DNA from: Vulpes vulpes
Taxonomy: Eukaryota; Chordata; Mammalia; Carnivora; Canidae
DNA: 64,000 nucleotides
Reading direction: 5' to 3'
Assembly: GCF_048418805.1 (NCBI RefSeq)
Contig: NC_132784.1
Coordinates: forward strand, 99,731,764-99,795,763
Both the position numbers and the translations under genes were made by a program. The notes under the pieces were generated by a model. The model was not told the DNA's origin. It saw nothing but the letters and a program-made list of their open reading frames with translations, and did no database searches. Positions within the stretch are counted from its first letter, which is position 1. Every line of letters begins with the position of its first letter. Of this stretch, positions 45,716 to 58,230 are shown piece after piece.

Positions 45716-47924
45716 AGAGCACCTTTGAAAATATATTCTAAATCAGTTCTGAATAGAGATTCTGAATATTTAAAAATACATAATCAAAGATACTGGTCAG
45801 TGATTATCATGTTCATTAGTATAGTCAGAAACACAAATCAGGGTTACATATGACTGGCTATTTTACACCCTAAAATTTTGCATTATTCTACTCTTACCTA
45901 TTTGATTCAATTGTGAAGCACGAGAATAGAGTGCATATAAATACATTAGATCAATATGCAAACGCAGGAATGTCAATAAAAATTTTTGTTAGCATTAGAG
46001 TTATGAAATTAAAGATTATCTGTATTCTACACACATAGCGATGCCAATAAAATTTACATGGAGGATTATTGGAGGGATTGTATTAGCATTTAGAGCACTT
46101 AAACCAGTTCTTGTCAAAGTAAGAGCTAATGAGAGAGACACAGAGATGGTGTGAGGGGGAGAATGAATTAGTTCCAGAATTGGCTAATTAATATCAAGTA
46201 TTAACTAGAGTTACTATCAGGGGAAAGGGGGAAAAAAGGAACAAACTTTGTTCAACTATTTTTTTAAAAAACCACTTCATTTTTAATGGAGAAGTAGTAA
46301 CAGTAGAGGAAGTTAACATGGTGCCTTGCTAGTCTTCTATAGTTATTGGGAAGTTGTCACTTAACCTAATTCTCTTTGCCTCCACAGAATTAATTAACAT
46401 CATGCATTTCTCTCTGTGTTATTCTTTGCTTCATGTGAAATAGTTTTATTAAGAAGACTGATTGACTATAAATTCCTGTGAGCAAGAGGATGTTTATTGC
46501 CATTATCATTGTTGTTGTTGTATTATTTTGTTTCTCAATTGTCCTCCAACCCATACCGAGCAAAAGTACTTTGTTGGTACATACTTAACTGGTGTTTCCA
46601 GATTAATATCTGTCTAGGAATCTAGATACTAAATTTAGTTTTTCTGGATTATTTTTATGCAACATTAATTTGTTTTCTTTTACAAATTTATTCACCCCCA
46701 AATATATGGCTAGTCATTGTTTACTTGCCATTTGAAAAGCAATAGTGCTTTATTTTCAACATGGCTTCTAGCAACTACCGTAGGATAACATGTTATCTGG
46801 CCTCCCCTAATCATTGTATTATCTCTTTGTAGTTACATAAATCCTTGGATCTATATAATAAGTCTACTGTATCATTCAAATTTCATGTTCACATTCTATA
46901 AATATGGATTTTACTAATTGCCGAGCAAAAAGGAAAGCTATCCATGGGAATATTTCTGGAGATTCTCTTGACCTCTAAGTAGAAGGAATTTCAGAAACTG
47001 AGGTTGTTATTTTAATATTAGAAGTTATCTCATGTCATTTGCCATTGAAAAAAATAAGATAAAAGGTTTATCCATAGTCACTCTCATCGACTGACTGAAA
47101 CATCTGTATGCTCTGTGCACAGCAGGTGTCCAATAAATGTTTTGAGTGACTGTCAGTGTTGACTCTTAATGACTTCATAATGAAGTGATTATTCAAGTGC
47201 CATGTTAAAACTATGTTTCTTAGAAATAGTATAGTGACAGTTTTCAGCTGACATACACTATTACATACACTTTGGTAATACAAAATACATCCTGTTTTAA
47301 AATATTATTTATCTTGAATAAAATTTACTAATTTAGAAACTTTCAGAAGAGTATTATATCAAACAATGAAAATATGCAAAGCCATGAAACAATAAAGTCT
47401 TATCAAAAGTGTTCAAGTAAAAGATGACAATGAAATGAATGATTAGTTTTCAAAGAGGTGGCATCTGTTCTGTGAATAATCCAAGAAATGCTTTCCAATT
47501 TCCATGCATCAACTCCTTTATTCAAAAGAGGGAATTTCTCAAAAGAGACATATGGGACCACACGAAATGTAGGGTACTGTGAAATTGGAATTTTAAAATG
47601 CATCTCTTATTTATACCCCGCTTACTTAAAAAATGATTTGAAGCATATCAAGTGGATACATTCTCCAAAATCTCCCTTCATAAATCATTTTTCCTTTTGT
47701 TTTATTTTTCCTTCTTCTTGTGGTAAATATCTAGACCATAAGTGTCCAAAAGACACCAGGACTCTGTGTTCATTTGCTCCAGAAGAAATGACAACTCCAA
47801 TATTCAGAATATAATTTTCTATTAATTGCCAAAAAGTTTTATTTGTCAGCATTGATGAAAGAGTTTGGGTCGGAATATCAAAATAACCCTACTACATAAA
47901 ATAAATATGAATTAATTGCTCTAA

Positions 47925-47962
<38 letters not shown>

Positions 47963-48219
47963 ATGTAATACACTTTTCCCAAGTGAATGGCATCATTTAA
48001 GAAATGATAATTTGGAGGTTTTAAAATAGTGCATTAGACACACTGCCCACATCAAGAAATGGCTATTGACACACCTTGTCCAAATCCAGTTAAATAAAAA
48101 TAGCTGCAACTGAACATTAGAAAAACAACTGTTTTTGCGTTGGATAACTAGCTAAAAGGTAATTTAAAGAAATGCTTATAACATCATAGAATTTTAAAGT
48201 GAAATAAGGTTATGATAAT
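45716..48219. other. Unannotated, with a (GT)n run
   Basis: A (TG)n repeat at about 47932-47960. A possible MIR tail lies around 47110-47150 ('gcacagcaggtgtccaataa'). Open stretches at 47403-47814 occur on both strands with no splice support. No gene is called. Confidence 0.4.
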
Positions 48220-48330
48220 CCACAATGTTCTATTTCATTTTCAAAGGAGGAAATGAAGGCACAGAGAGGCTGAGGTTTAATGCATACCATGTACTTTTTG
48301 ATGGGTAGTATAGTAACTAAAATATAATTT
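48220..48330 (-). mobile_element. MIR-like fragment
   Basis: 'tttcattttcaaaggaggaa' followed by 'atgaaggcacagagaggctg' parallels the reverse-complement MIR core. It is short and diverged. Confidence 0.45.
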
Positions 48331-48594
48331 GCCACACTTGCCAAATAATACATCTTCAGCCACTGAAAACATCTTGTGGTGAGTTCCTGTGTTTGTGGGG
48401 AGGAACAATCAGCCATCTACTACAATGAAATGGGTGCAATATGATATTCTTAACACTGATATTTTAAAGAAATAGCAAAATGATACAAAGAGGGTTTTTT
48501 TTGTGTGTGGGTTTCTTTTTTACTCCTAGTTCATAATATTTGCTTTAGAAGAAAAGGAGAGATGGGAGGAAAGGCTATACTATCTCTTTTTATT

Positions 48595-49085
48595 GGTTTT
48601 TACTGTGATAAAATCATACAACATAAAATTGCCCATTTTATCTATACAATTCAGTGACATTAATTACATTAATGATGTTGTACAACCATCACTGCTATCT
48701 TTTTTTGAAAAAGTTTTCATCACCACAAACAGAAATTCTGTAGCTATAATCCAATAATGTTCCATATCCTCTTCCCTCACCCTTTGGTAAATTCTAATCT
48801 ATTTTCTATCCCAATGAACTTGATTATTTTAGATATTTCATATAAGTGGACTCATACAATATTTGTCTTTTTGTTTTAGTTTGGCTTATTTCATTTACAT
48901 ATTTTCAAAGTTTATTCATGCTGCCACATATGTCAGAACTTCATTATATTTTTATGGGTCAATAATATTCATATATATCTATGTACACCATAATTAAGAT
49001 ATATATTCATTTGTGGATGGATAGTTGGTTTGTTTCCATCTTTTGGCTATTGTCTCAACTCTCTTGTGTTAAGATCATTAATAGA
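48595..49085 (-). mobile_element. Old L1 3'-region fragment (antisense)
   Basis: Plus-strand text is the reverse complement of an old L1 3' end: 'acataaaattgcccatttta', 'tgatgttgtacaaccatcac', 'tcatataagtggactcatac', 'tttagtttggcttatttcat', 'tgtggatggatagttggttt', 'ccatcttttggctattgtct'. There is no TSD and the copy is heavily diverged. Confidence 0.8.
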
Positions 49086-49818
49086 CCTTTAAGTGATTGC
49101 TTATTTTAGTATAGCATCAAGTTTTGTTTCTACTGTTGGTTAATCAGACATTTAAAAAGAAAACAATTTCAGATACGGTAATGATCAGCACAAAAACAAA
49201 AGCCAGAATTAGAGCTTTAAATTCTTTTTAAATTTTTCTCTTTGGCATACACTTTGTTTTAAACTACTTTGTCTCTACAAGTTAGAATATGATTAGTTAA
49301 AGGAAATAACCAGAATGCATAGTTGAATATTATAATCTTCTATTTTAAAAGTTTTCTCTTTTTCTTTGAGCATTAATATATTCATTTAATAATAATTATA
49401 TGTATTTTCTATGCTGAGTTAATGAAATTATTTCTTTCGTATGAAACACTTGGAAAGGATTATTAATACTAATGCCAAAAAAGAAAGCTGAATTAATGAC
49501 TACTACTTGTGGGAGAAAGTTCATTCAAAAACCCTCAAAAGGAGAACATTGAAAAATTAAATTCAGCTTAAACTTTCTGGCCAAATACTTGTTTTAGTAC
49601 AAATTATTTTCATTATCTTCTACCATGAAAGTTCTCCTTTAAGGGGAACAAAAAAGAAAACAATTCTAAAGCATCAAAAAAAAAATCCGATTTGCTTTTA
49701 ATTTGTTGCACATAAAATAATAAATAGTATTTGTTTTTAATATTAACATATTAAATTTATTTTGGAAAAAGGGAAAATAGTTGGTTTATTAAAGTATTGA
49801 ATTTTAACATTTTTCCAG

Positions 49819-50041
49819 ATGAATTCAAGTTCTTTATGAAAAGGCTACCCATGAATTATTTCCTCAACACATCTACCATAATGCATTTGTGGACAATGGA
49901 TTCTAATTTTCAGCGCCGCTATGAACAACTGGAGAACAGCATGAAGCAGCTATTCCTGAAGGCGCAGAAAATTGTACACAAGCTCTTTAGCCTTAGCAAG
50001 AGGTGTCATAAACAACCCCTCATCAGTTTGCCAAGACAAAG
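49819..50041 (+). CDS. Candidate internal protein-coding exon, gene not recognised
   Basis: A 223-bp open segment is bounded by a plausible acceptor (pyrimidine-rich ATTTTTCCAG, AG at 49817-49818) and a strong donor (CAAAG|GTAAGA, GT at 50042-50043). The in-frame stop that ends the reading frame (TAA, 50043-50045) lies inside the donor, as expected for an internal exon. It would enter in phase 1 and leave in phase 2, giving about 74 residues. The encoded stretch starts DEFKFFMKRLPMNYFL and continues with a charged, helix-prone segment (NFQRRYEQLENSMKQLFL), then a basic end (HKQPLISLPRQR). Composition differs from the surroundings: CpGs in CAGCGCCGC and AAGGCGCAG, and GAG/CTG/AAG codons in AT-rich sequence. 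I cannot name the gene, and no partner exon was found. A decayed exon or chance remain possible. Confidence 0.5.
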
Positions 50042-50234
50042 GTAAGACATTTATGCTAATATAGACAACTAAGGACATTGCTTTGATAGTGAGCTCTATT
50101 TATTTTCTGAATGCAGATGTGATAATATACATAGCATTATGTTATAATTTATATTATTAGAGATAATTTGAAAACATTTTCTCTTAGGTCTCAAAAATAA
50201 TAAATTGCATTTTCCAAAATAGTAATCCAAATGA

Positions 50235-50366
50235 GAGCCCTGCATTAGGCTCCTTGCTCAATCCAGAGTTTGCTTGGGATTCTCTCTCTCCCTCTCTCTC
50301 AGCCCCTCCTCTCATTCACTCTTTCTCTCTTTCTCTCAAATATATAAATAAACCTTAAAAAAAGAG
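50235..50366 (+). mobile_element. 5'-truncated SINEC fragment
   Basis: Starts in the body ('gagccctgcattaggctcct'), runs through a CT-rich block (50280-50338), and ends with the AAATATATAAATAAACCTTA tail. The tRNA-like head is absent. Confidence 0.8.
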
Positions 50367-51112
50367 GAAAGTGTTTAGACAGAATCTAAAGATATATTTA
50401 AGGGGTGAGCGGAGAAATGAAAACTGGAGATGAGCAGGTAATGGGGTCCAATATATCATGAGAGCTACATTAATTTCTAGTAAACATAAATAAAATTTAA
50501 ACATACAAATATGTCATAAAAATACAAGATTTGTAAGAAAAGTATGAAAATATGACACCATTCAATTGGATGCGTACAGAATAAATAAGCATGATAAAGA
50601 TTAAAAAGAATAACATAAAGATGTATTATTTGGAACTAAATTTAATGGAAAATACATGGAACTAAATTTAATAAATTATAGAAATAAATATTTGCATTCT
50701 AAATTTTTAAACTAAATAAATCAAAGATCACCAGAGATTTTCTTGACTTTCTTTTTAAATTTAGCATAATTCTTATGTTTGTTATTAGTCATCACACACA
50801 CACAAACAGACACACACACAGACTGCTTGCTACATAAACAATTTTATTGAATTTGAAATGTTTTCCATCTCTATTTTTTATAAGGAATATGAGATTTATT
50901 TGTTTTTCTTTTTTCAATTTAATAGAATAAAATGATATTAGGGAAAAATGACAACAAACTGTACTATAATCTTTTTATAGGATATAGTGAAAAAAAGAGG
51001 TTGGATATATGTGAGGTATGTTTTCAAAATTTTCTGAAAGAAGAAGTATGTGACTCACTTCCATTTGAGATTTTATTTTTTTGTCTCGCCTTTATGGAAT
51101 TTTTTTCTCAGC

Positions 51113-51143
<31 letters not shown>

Positions 51144-51652
51144 CGTCCTACCCTTAGTATTGGTCTATTACTCTAAAATGTGAAAAAAAATAAGCAAAAC
51201 CAAACAAAATGAGATTGACAAAATGAACCCTGACTAGTAAGATGATTTCTTGACACTTTCTCTATAATGACATATAGGTTGAAGTTTTTCCTTGTAATAC
51301 ATAGTGTAACTCATCCTTGAGATAAAGCAGGATACTCAGAGTAATCTCACCAAATTTACATTGTCACCACTGTTGCTCTCATGAATTCATATGAAGTTAA
51401 AATCCTCATTCTGACTTGAGTAAATTGTGAGGCCTGTGATATTCTGGCTTCTTTGAGGTAGTGAACTTTTTTGCTATTCTAAAACTTTTGAGGTAAGTAA
51501 CAATGACATATTCATTTCATTAAAGGACAATAATTATAGTAATTATTTTAAAATATTCATACATAATTTCTACAAAATAATTCAGCTACACTATTTTGTG
51601 CTATTATATTTTATTCACAGAATGGCCAACGAAACTTAGAAATATCACATTT
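50367..51652. other. Unannotated, with CA run and orphan T27
   Basis: A short (CA)n lies at about 50794-50820, and a 27-T homopolymer at 51113-51139 has no attached element. The 50932-51183 open stretch ends in the T run and is not credible as a gene. Confidence 0.45.
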
Positions 51653-51849
51653 GGGATCCCTGGGTGGCGCAGCGGTTTGGCGCCTGCCTTTGGCCCAGGG
51701 CGCGATCCTGGAGATCCGGGATCGAATCCCACGTCAGGCTCCCGGTGCATGGAGCCTGCTTCTCCCTCTGCCTGTGTCTCGGCCTCTCTCTCTCTCTCAC
51801 TGTGTTCCTATCATAAATAAATAAAAATTAAAAAAAAAAAAAAAAAAAA
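51653..51849 (+). mobile_element. Young SINEC_Cf with 15-bp TSD
   Basis: Near-consensus copy: 'gggatccctgggtggcgcag' head, B box within 'gggatcgaatcccacgtcag', (CT)n, 'cctatcataaataaataaaa', then A20. AGAAATATCACATTT (51638-51652) and AGAAATATCACGTTT (51850-51864) are the TSD with one CpG-type difference. It shares most diagnostic positions with the copy at 27570, so both belong to the recent subfamily. Confidence 0.97.
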
Positions 51850-52139
51850 AGAAATATCACGTTTAAGGTATGTTGGTAAAAGTTTAACAACCAGCTTTCC
51901 TGGGTGGGGACCCTAATTTATAGCATTTTCCAATTCTTGTGATATGCAAAATTGGTTCTTCTGAGCCAGTATATACAGGCAGCAGCAAACCACTAAAAAT
52001 TGATTAAAATATTTTTATAAAGTTATCTCTTTTTCATTAATAATGAAAGGTGAGATGATAAAAATCCCTTCTCTCATGTCACAGGGAAGAATAAGTTTAG
52101 GTCTATGTTATTCTTATCTAAGAACTGTGTCATGTAGCA

Positions 52140-52346
52140 GACTGTTGACCTCTTACTATGTCCTTACACGGTAGGAGGGGTGAGAAATCTCCTTGGAGTT
52201 TTGATTTTAAGAATACTAATCCCATTCACAAAGGCTCCATCCTCATGAACTGAGCACCTTCAAAGGGCCCACCTCCTAATACCATCATCTTTGGGGGTTA
52301 AGATTCCAACATGTGAATTTTGAGGGAACACAGCATTCAGACCACA
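52140..52346 (-). mobile_element. MaLR LTR fragment (MLT1/MST-like)
   Basis: Reverse-complement LTR landmarks: 'actaatcccattcacaaagg', 'ggcccacctcctaataccat', 'gggggttaagattccaacat', 'gtgaattttgagggaacaca', 'cagcattcagaccaca'. The other half of the LTR is not present. Confidence 0.7.
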
Positions 52347-54997
52347 CCTGTCAAGGGCCAGTCTCTACCTATCAGTAAGACCTTAAGATGTGAGGGTGAG
52401 AAGGGTAGCTAACCATCTCTTTTGCAGACTTCCTGTCTATGGTAGATGACAATGAAGCTGGCTGTAGACCCAGTCTGGGACAGATAATTCAAGATCATTC
52501 AAACCCTTATTTTTTCTTGACCCCTAGATCCAGTGCATTTCTCTCTCTGAAGCTTTGTTATCCATCTTTTTTTATTTCTAGCTGAAAGATGATTTTTTCT
52601 GTCCCTTATGTGTCACCAAGTATTTACAACTCTAACACAGGCGAGAAAAACATAAATTTTAATATTTTCAAAGTGAAAATGAGAATGGTACTTATAACTG
52701 ACATGCAAAAATAATGTGTAAAAATATTTTACCTCATATTTGTTTTCTCTTCAGTGTCTTTTCTTTTCACCCTACTTCCCTTTCTCCTTTGCTGAATATC
52801 TAGATATTTTTCTCTTAATCCTCTCTCTTTATTGACCCTCATTTCTTCCATATAACCCTTTTTTACTGAAATCTGTCTATATTTTTGTTATGCAGAGTGA
52901 TTTGGTGCTCTTAGAAAATCAATTTACGACTTCTTGCTAATCTACAAAATGATGTGTCTGCACCTTTGACCAACTTTCTTTTCTAATGCATTAGAGGATT
53001 ACATATAACAGATTTTTTCTTTTTTTTATTTTTTCATACTTTAAAACATATGAGATATCTGATTTATCCTTCCAGTAATTTTCTCTTATACCATCAACTA
53101 ATTCAAATTGGTTTCTTTCACTTATAATAATAAGGGATATTTTTAGTGGATATAAAAGCAAATAAAAACCTGGATCCATTTTGAATATGTCCTGAAGGCA
53201 GTAAAAATGAAGTATAAAAATGTGATTTGCCTGTGCTAATAAATATCTTCTGTTTGCCATAAAGCTTATTCAAGATAGAGAAGTACCTTCAAAGGCTAGT
53301 ACTATAAATATATTTGATTTTGGTTGTTTTGATAGTTAATTTTGTCAAAGCTCATGTGTTATTATGGTATCTTCCAATGCACTATTGTTGCACAATGTTG
53401 AGAAAGGCATTTTAAGAGAATATTGGCTCAGGGATGGGGACAACGGAAAAGCGAAAGTTGTTTCCAAGTCTTCATGGTGCACTACAAAACTAATAAAGAA
53501 AGTAATAAATATATAACATTAAAAGCAAAAGAATAAGGTAATATAGCCAATAAACATTGAGGCAAAATCACATTTTACTGGGCACAGGAACCAAATGGAA
53601 ATATGTGAAGATAAATTGTAACTTCCTGATTTGTGAACAGTAGAATTATAGAAACAAAAATAATTTTAAGTCATTACAGGAAATTTTTATAAGTAATTTT
53701 CATGCATTCAATAAAAGCAATCAGAGATTACAATCCTTATCTTGTATTAAAATATGTAATCTTTCTTAAAATGTAATCTTTTATTAAAATATGTTTCTTT
53801 AATAATGAAGAGAGGCAAACTTTGGTTAGGTAAAATAATTTTATATATGATGTCACAGTATTTATTCCTAGACAGAATAGATTAAACATGCTTAGAAAAG
53901 ACATTTATACATAAGAAGCATTTTTTAGACTACTGCCAGCTTGGACAAGAATAATTCTAGGATTATAGGTACTACACCCTGACTAAAAAAAGGAAGGGCT
54001 GGGGTGGAAGTGTATTTCATCTAGGTCACTTTAATGACCTTTATTTCAATCTTGAAAAGTCATAGTATTGGATGAGTTAAGAAAATCCTCTCTTGTCTGG
54101 AAGATATAGAGTTGAGTTCTCAAGACTCCTCCCATTTACTTTCTGCCATACTTGTGGCTATTTGAGCTCAAATTCCAGCCATGCAATACTCTACCCTCAT
54201 CTCCTACTCCCCAGCTGAGAACCTGATTCATAGTTTCTTTTTAGCTGTGCTATATGCACAACAGTGTGAATACTATTCCCAAAAGCCTACATTTACTAAA
54301 AAAGTAAGATTTAATTACTTTATAGTAGACAAACAAAATTCTGTTTTAAAATGTTATTTAATCAAGTAAGTCTTTTCTCTATGTAGTTTTGCATGATATT
54401 TATCTTAAAATCTATTTCATAACCATTTACTTTTTCTGGTTACGATTTTTTTTGGATTTTGTTATCATATTCAATAATTAATTTGAACTAAGTTTTTGTA
54501 AATGTATATTTTCAAGTGTTATCTTGATGACTTCAAATATGTAATGAAAACTATGATTTTAAACTAGGCATTGGTAATGGTGATACAGAATTTAGAAAAT
54601 TGGTTGGTTTCAAATTATCAATAAATTCTGTAATATATAAGGAATGGATCTGTAATGTAAATCCTTAAATTGGCCAATTGTTTGTAGTTGATTTTGGACT
54701 ACAAAACTGTGACTGTAGGAATATCAACCATATCATTATAAAAATTAAAAATAGAAAATTTAGTGATGCACTACTTCTTGAGATAAAAATCCATGGCTAG
54801 TATGTTAAGAGAAACACCCATGTCCTTGCCATCTTTGCATTGGTTTTTGGAGAAAGAAAGTAACAATGATGTAAGAACACATTTTATCCAAATTCACTAT
54901 TTCAATTACATTATTCATAGTGTACCAATGTACTGATTTGGACCACACCCCTCGCAGGTTAACAATGCTTAAAATAGGAGGAGAATCAGAATTAAAA
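52347..54997. other. Unannotated
   Basis: About 2.6 kb of AT-rich sequence without a recognised repeat, RNA gene or exon. Confidence 0.45.
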
Positions 54998-55094
54998 GTC
55001 TGCAGGGAGCCTGATGTGAGATTCAATCCCAGGACCCTAGAATCAGGACCTGAGCCAAAGGCAGATGTTCAACCACCAAGCCACTCAAGTGCCC
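54998..55094 (-). mobile_element. SINEC fragment lacking its tail half
   Basis: 'gtctgcagggagcctgatgt', 'caatcccaggaccctagaat', 'caggacctgagccaaaggca' and the head complement ending 'ccactcaagtgccc'. The CT/(GA) and poly-A portions are absent, so this is a deletion product rather than ordinary 5' truncation. Confidence 0.85.
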
Positions 55095-55254
55095 TGAAAA
55101 GCAAAATTGAGAGACAAAGTATTCTTACTTCCAAGTATAGTATGATATTCAGGTGACATGTACATAAAACATTCTACTGCTTTATATGCCCTCAGTGTAG
55201 CTTTTCTGTTATCTTAGTGGAAAATCCTCTAGCTTAAATCTTCTATAATGACTT

Positions 55255-55349
55255 TGACCAGCAGATGTCAAACTATTTGGTCCCAGGACTCCTTTCTAGT
55301 CTTAAAAATTATGGGAAAATGCAAAGAGCTTTTGTGTATGAGATATATA

Positions 55350-55396
<47 letters not shown>

Positions 55397-55690
55397 TTAC
55401 TACAGTGAAATGAAATTATCAATTAAAAATTAAAACAAAATTTAAAATGTATTAATTAATACAATTAGAAAGAACAGTAAGTATGATCACTGCAGATTAA
55501 TATATATAACATTTAAGTTTGAAAGATTTCTGCAGAATTGCTTAATATTTGGCTTAAGAGAAAATAGTTGAATTTTCATGACTGTGTATGCATCAGTTAC
55601 AAATTATAATTTTGTAATCTCACATAGATTTATTAGAGAAGTGAGTATTATAATGGCCTTTTCAAATAATTGTGGATATTACTTTTTTGT
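55255..55690 (-). mobile_element. Nonautonomous DNA transposon remnant (hAT-like), copy 2
   Basis: Opposite-orientation relative of 35715-36190: 'gatgtcaaactatttggtcc', 'caggactcctttctagtctt', 'atgcaaagagcttttgtgta', then after a TA expansion 'atttggcttaagagaaaata' and a 'gttgaattttcatgactgtg' block. It is more diverged than copy 1. Confidence 0.5.
55353..55395. repeat. (TA)n microsatellite inside the transposon remnant
   Basis: About 21 uninterrupted AT units. It sits where the element family normally has a short TAT-rich segment, so it probably grew from that seed. Confidence 0.93.
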
Positions 55691-57861
55691 ACTGCACCAA
55701 AAATTCAGGAAGTGATAGATTTTAAAAAGTTATATGTAATGTAGAATCTAAAACCATGTGATTAACATTTTGACATCTCTTACATTAAATTATTTTGTCT
55801 GTCTTGAACTTTAAAATGGATCTTTAATCATGCATATGAAATCATGTGCCAGTCATTTGGAGAATACCGATGCACTTAGTTTTGAAGATCTTCCAAAATG
55901 TTGACAATGTAGCATTATAAAATAACAACAAAAAATCATTCCTTACTATCATCATTGGGTTCCTGAGGAAAACCTTTATTGGGAACTGTTAATCTCATTG
56001 TTGTGGTTACAGTTTTTCCAAATTTCTAATTTTCACTTGAAAACTGTACTTTTAACATTGATATTAAATATGCCAGTGGTTTGTCTAGAAGTGATAGGTT
56101 TGTTTATTTCAGTTTTGATAACAGATCTGCCAAGTATCCAAGCCTGAATAAACTAGTTTGTCTGTCAATTATTCTTTCAAGTAAAAATGATTTGCCATGA
56201 AAAAAGTGCTTACCTCAGCTTACAATGGAAACAATTGCACAGGTGTTTTGCCTCAAGGCAACCATTATAGTTCAGTGTGTAACACAAGTGCTTTATTCAT
56301 ATTCCCATTTTGTTCTGACATGTGGATTTGTACTGAAAATTGAGACACAATAAACTTTTTTTTACAGCTTCACCAAGAACATTTTTAACTGAAACTTACT
56401 TTCTTTTTGTTCTACAAGTATGTGGCAGAAAATAATATATGCCTACTAGTACAGCAGTTTGGTTCCAAGTCTTTGCTTTGTGCTAAGTCTCCAGCGGTAG
56501 TTTACCACCACTGCTTTTGGCATCAATGCAAATGTCAGCATAATGCAAAAGAAAAATAATGTCTTAGTATATCTATGAACATGTTATCACCTTGTATATC
56601 CGCTGATAGGATCTTGCTTCCAATTCCCCACTGCCCACTCACCCACACCAAGAGCTCTGGGGACCACTCCTATAATGCTGCCCTAGATCAATTTCAACTC
56701 CTCCTAAGGACCTGGAAGACAAATTGTGGGGCTTTTGATAGAGATTATTTGTCTTCTTCCTTTACTTCTCTTTACTTACTAACACAACCCCTGATTTTAG
56801 CAGAACTCTTGCTATACCACACCTCATGGGTTTTCTTGAACCTAGAATGGGTAATTCTAGTCAAACAGATGTAAGTGGAAGGAATTCATGAAGCTTCTGA
56901 ATTGGATCCTTAAAGTAAGAAGAATATGTGCTATCTACCTTCTCTTCTTCCCCTGGCTAAAATTAAAATGTGATGGCTTGGAATGAAAAATCATGACATA
57001 AAGAAACGTGTTAAGGATAGTAAAATCCAATTTTTCTGAAGCTACCAAATCAGTTATGGATTGTTTATGTTTGTACTGGTATTGAGAAAGGAATAAAATT
57101 GCATTTTTTCTGAGCCAATATTTTCTGGCTTATGCTACTGCAGCCAAACTTGCATTCTAATAATAAAAGGACTTTACTGAATGGCCTCCAAGTCCTTCAA
57201 TATTGCAGAATCTGTGATTTAATTAAAAATGGCATTTATATGATTAATACAAGGGACTTTTGCTGTGAAAAATTTTATATAAAACTGTAGGGGAAAGTCA
57301 GGATATTAATTTTCCTTACATTTCTGTTACAAAAGAATTTTGTATTTTTTGTGTGTGTTTCAGCCACCAAATGATGACTCACAAGCACATGCTAAGTAAT
57401 AATGAAGTAGTATATTTAAATAGTCAATATTTGGATATCTTCAATGTGTGACTGAGAAATATAAAAGATATAAATAACAATTATAAATTACTCAGCACAT
57501 GGAAAGTGCTTAAATAATTATTATTTAACTTTCCCCAAACAGAAAACACTATTTCTTTGGTGTTTATATTAATGACTTTTCTTCAAAATGTGCTTTCATG
57601 TGTTTCATAGTCAAAATAAAATTCATCATAAAGATAATAATATAAATGCTCTAAGAAACACATTTATTGTTACTTGTATAGAATAATACAAAGTAGCCTG
57701 GATTCTGATTCAAGGAATCCAAGGATATTAGTTTTCAAGGAGGGAAGTAAAAGTGGGGAAAAAGAGAGAGAGAAAGCTCCACCTTCTTGGTAGAGGGCCA
57801 CTTCTACACAAATTTTAAAATTGGCAAATTTGTCTTTTCTCTCATGCCACTCCCTTTCCCT
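55691..57861. other. Unannotated
   Basis: No repeat or exon recognised. The open stretch at 56575-56874 lacks splice or domain support. 57050-57300 is a low-repeat AT patch with no clear function. Confidence 0.4.
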
Positions 57862-58230
57862 AAAATTTTTTCAAGTTTTTGTTTAAATTCCAGTTAGTTA
57901 ACATACAGTATAATTCTAGTTTCAGGTGTAGAATCTAATGATTCATCACTTTCGTTTAATACCCAGTGCTGATCACAAGGAGTGCCTTCCTTAATGCCCA
58001 TCCCTCATTTAGCCCACCACCCCCCCTTCCCCTCCAGCAACCCTCAGCTTTTCTCTACAGCCTCTTATGTTTTGCCTCCTTATCTTTTTTTTTCCTCTTC
58101 CTCTATGTTCATCTGTTTTCTTAAATTCCACATATGAATGAAATCATATGGTATTTGTCTTTCTCTGACTAGCTTATTTTGTTAAGCACAAAACACTCTA
58201 GCTCCACCCACGTCATTGCAAGTCAAACCA
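57862..58230 (-). mobile_element. Carnivore L1 3' UTR / ORF2 end (antisense)
   Basis: Plus-strand text is the reverse complement of the carnivore L1 3' end: 'ttaaattccagttagttaac', 'gattcatcactttcgtttaa', 'cccagtgctgatcacaagga', 'tcccctccagcaaccctcag', 'cttaaattccacatatgaat', 'gctccacccacgtcattgca'. The poly-A end is at the left, and the element is 5'-truncated at about 58230. No convincing TSD. Confidence 0.88.

Noticed and set aside
45526..45717. Reading frame with a long Arg run
   Set aside because: It is the translation of a SINE fragment plus the GAA repeat in another frame.
47403..47814. Frames of 66 and 108 codons on opposite strands
   Set aside because: They overlap each other, use AT-rich codons like the background, and have no splice context.
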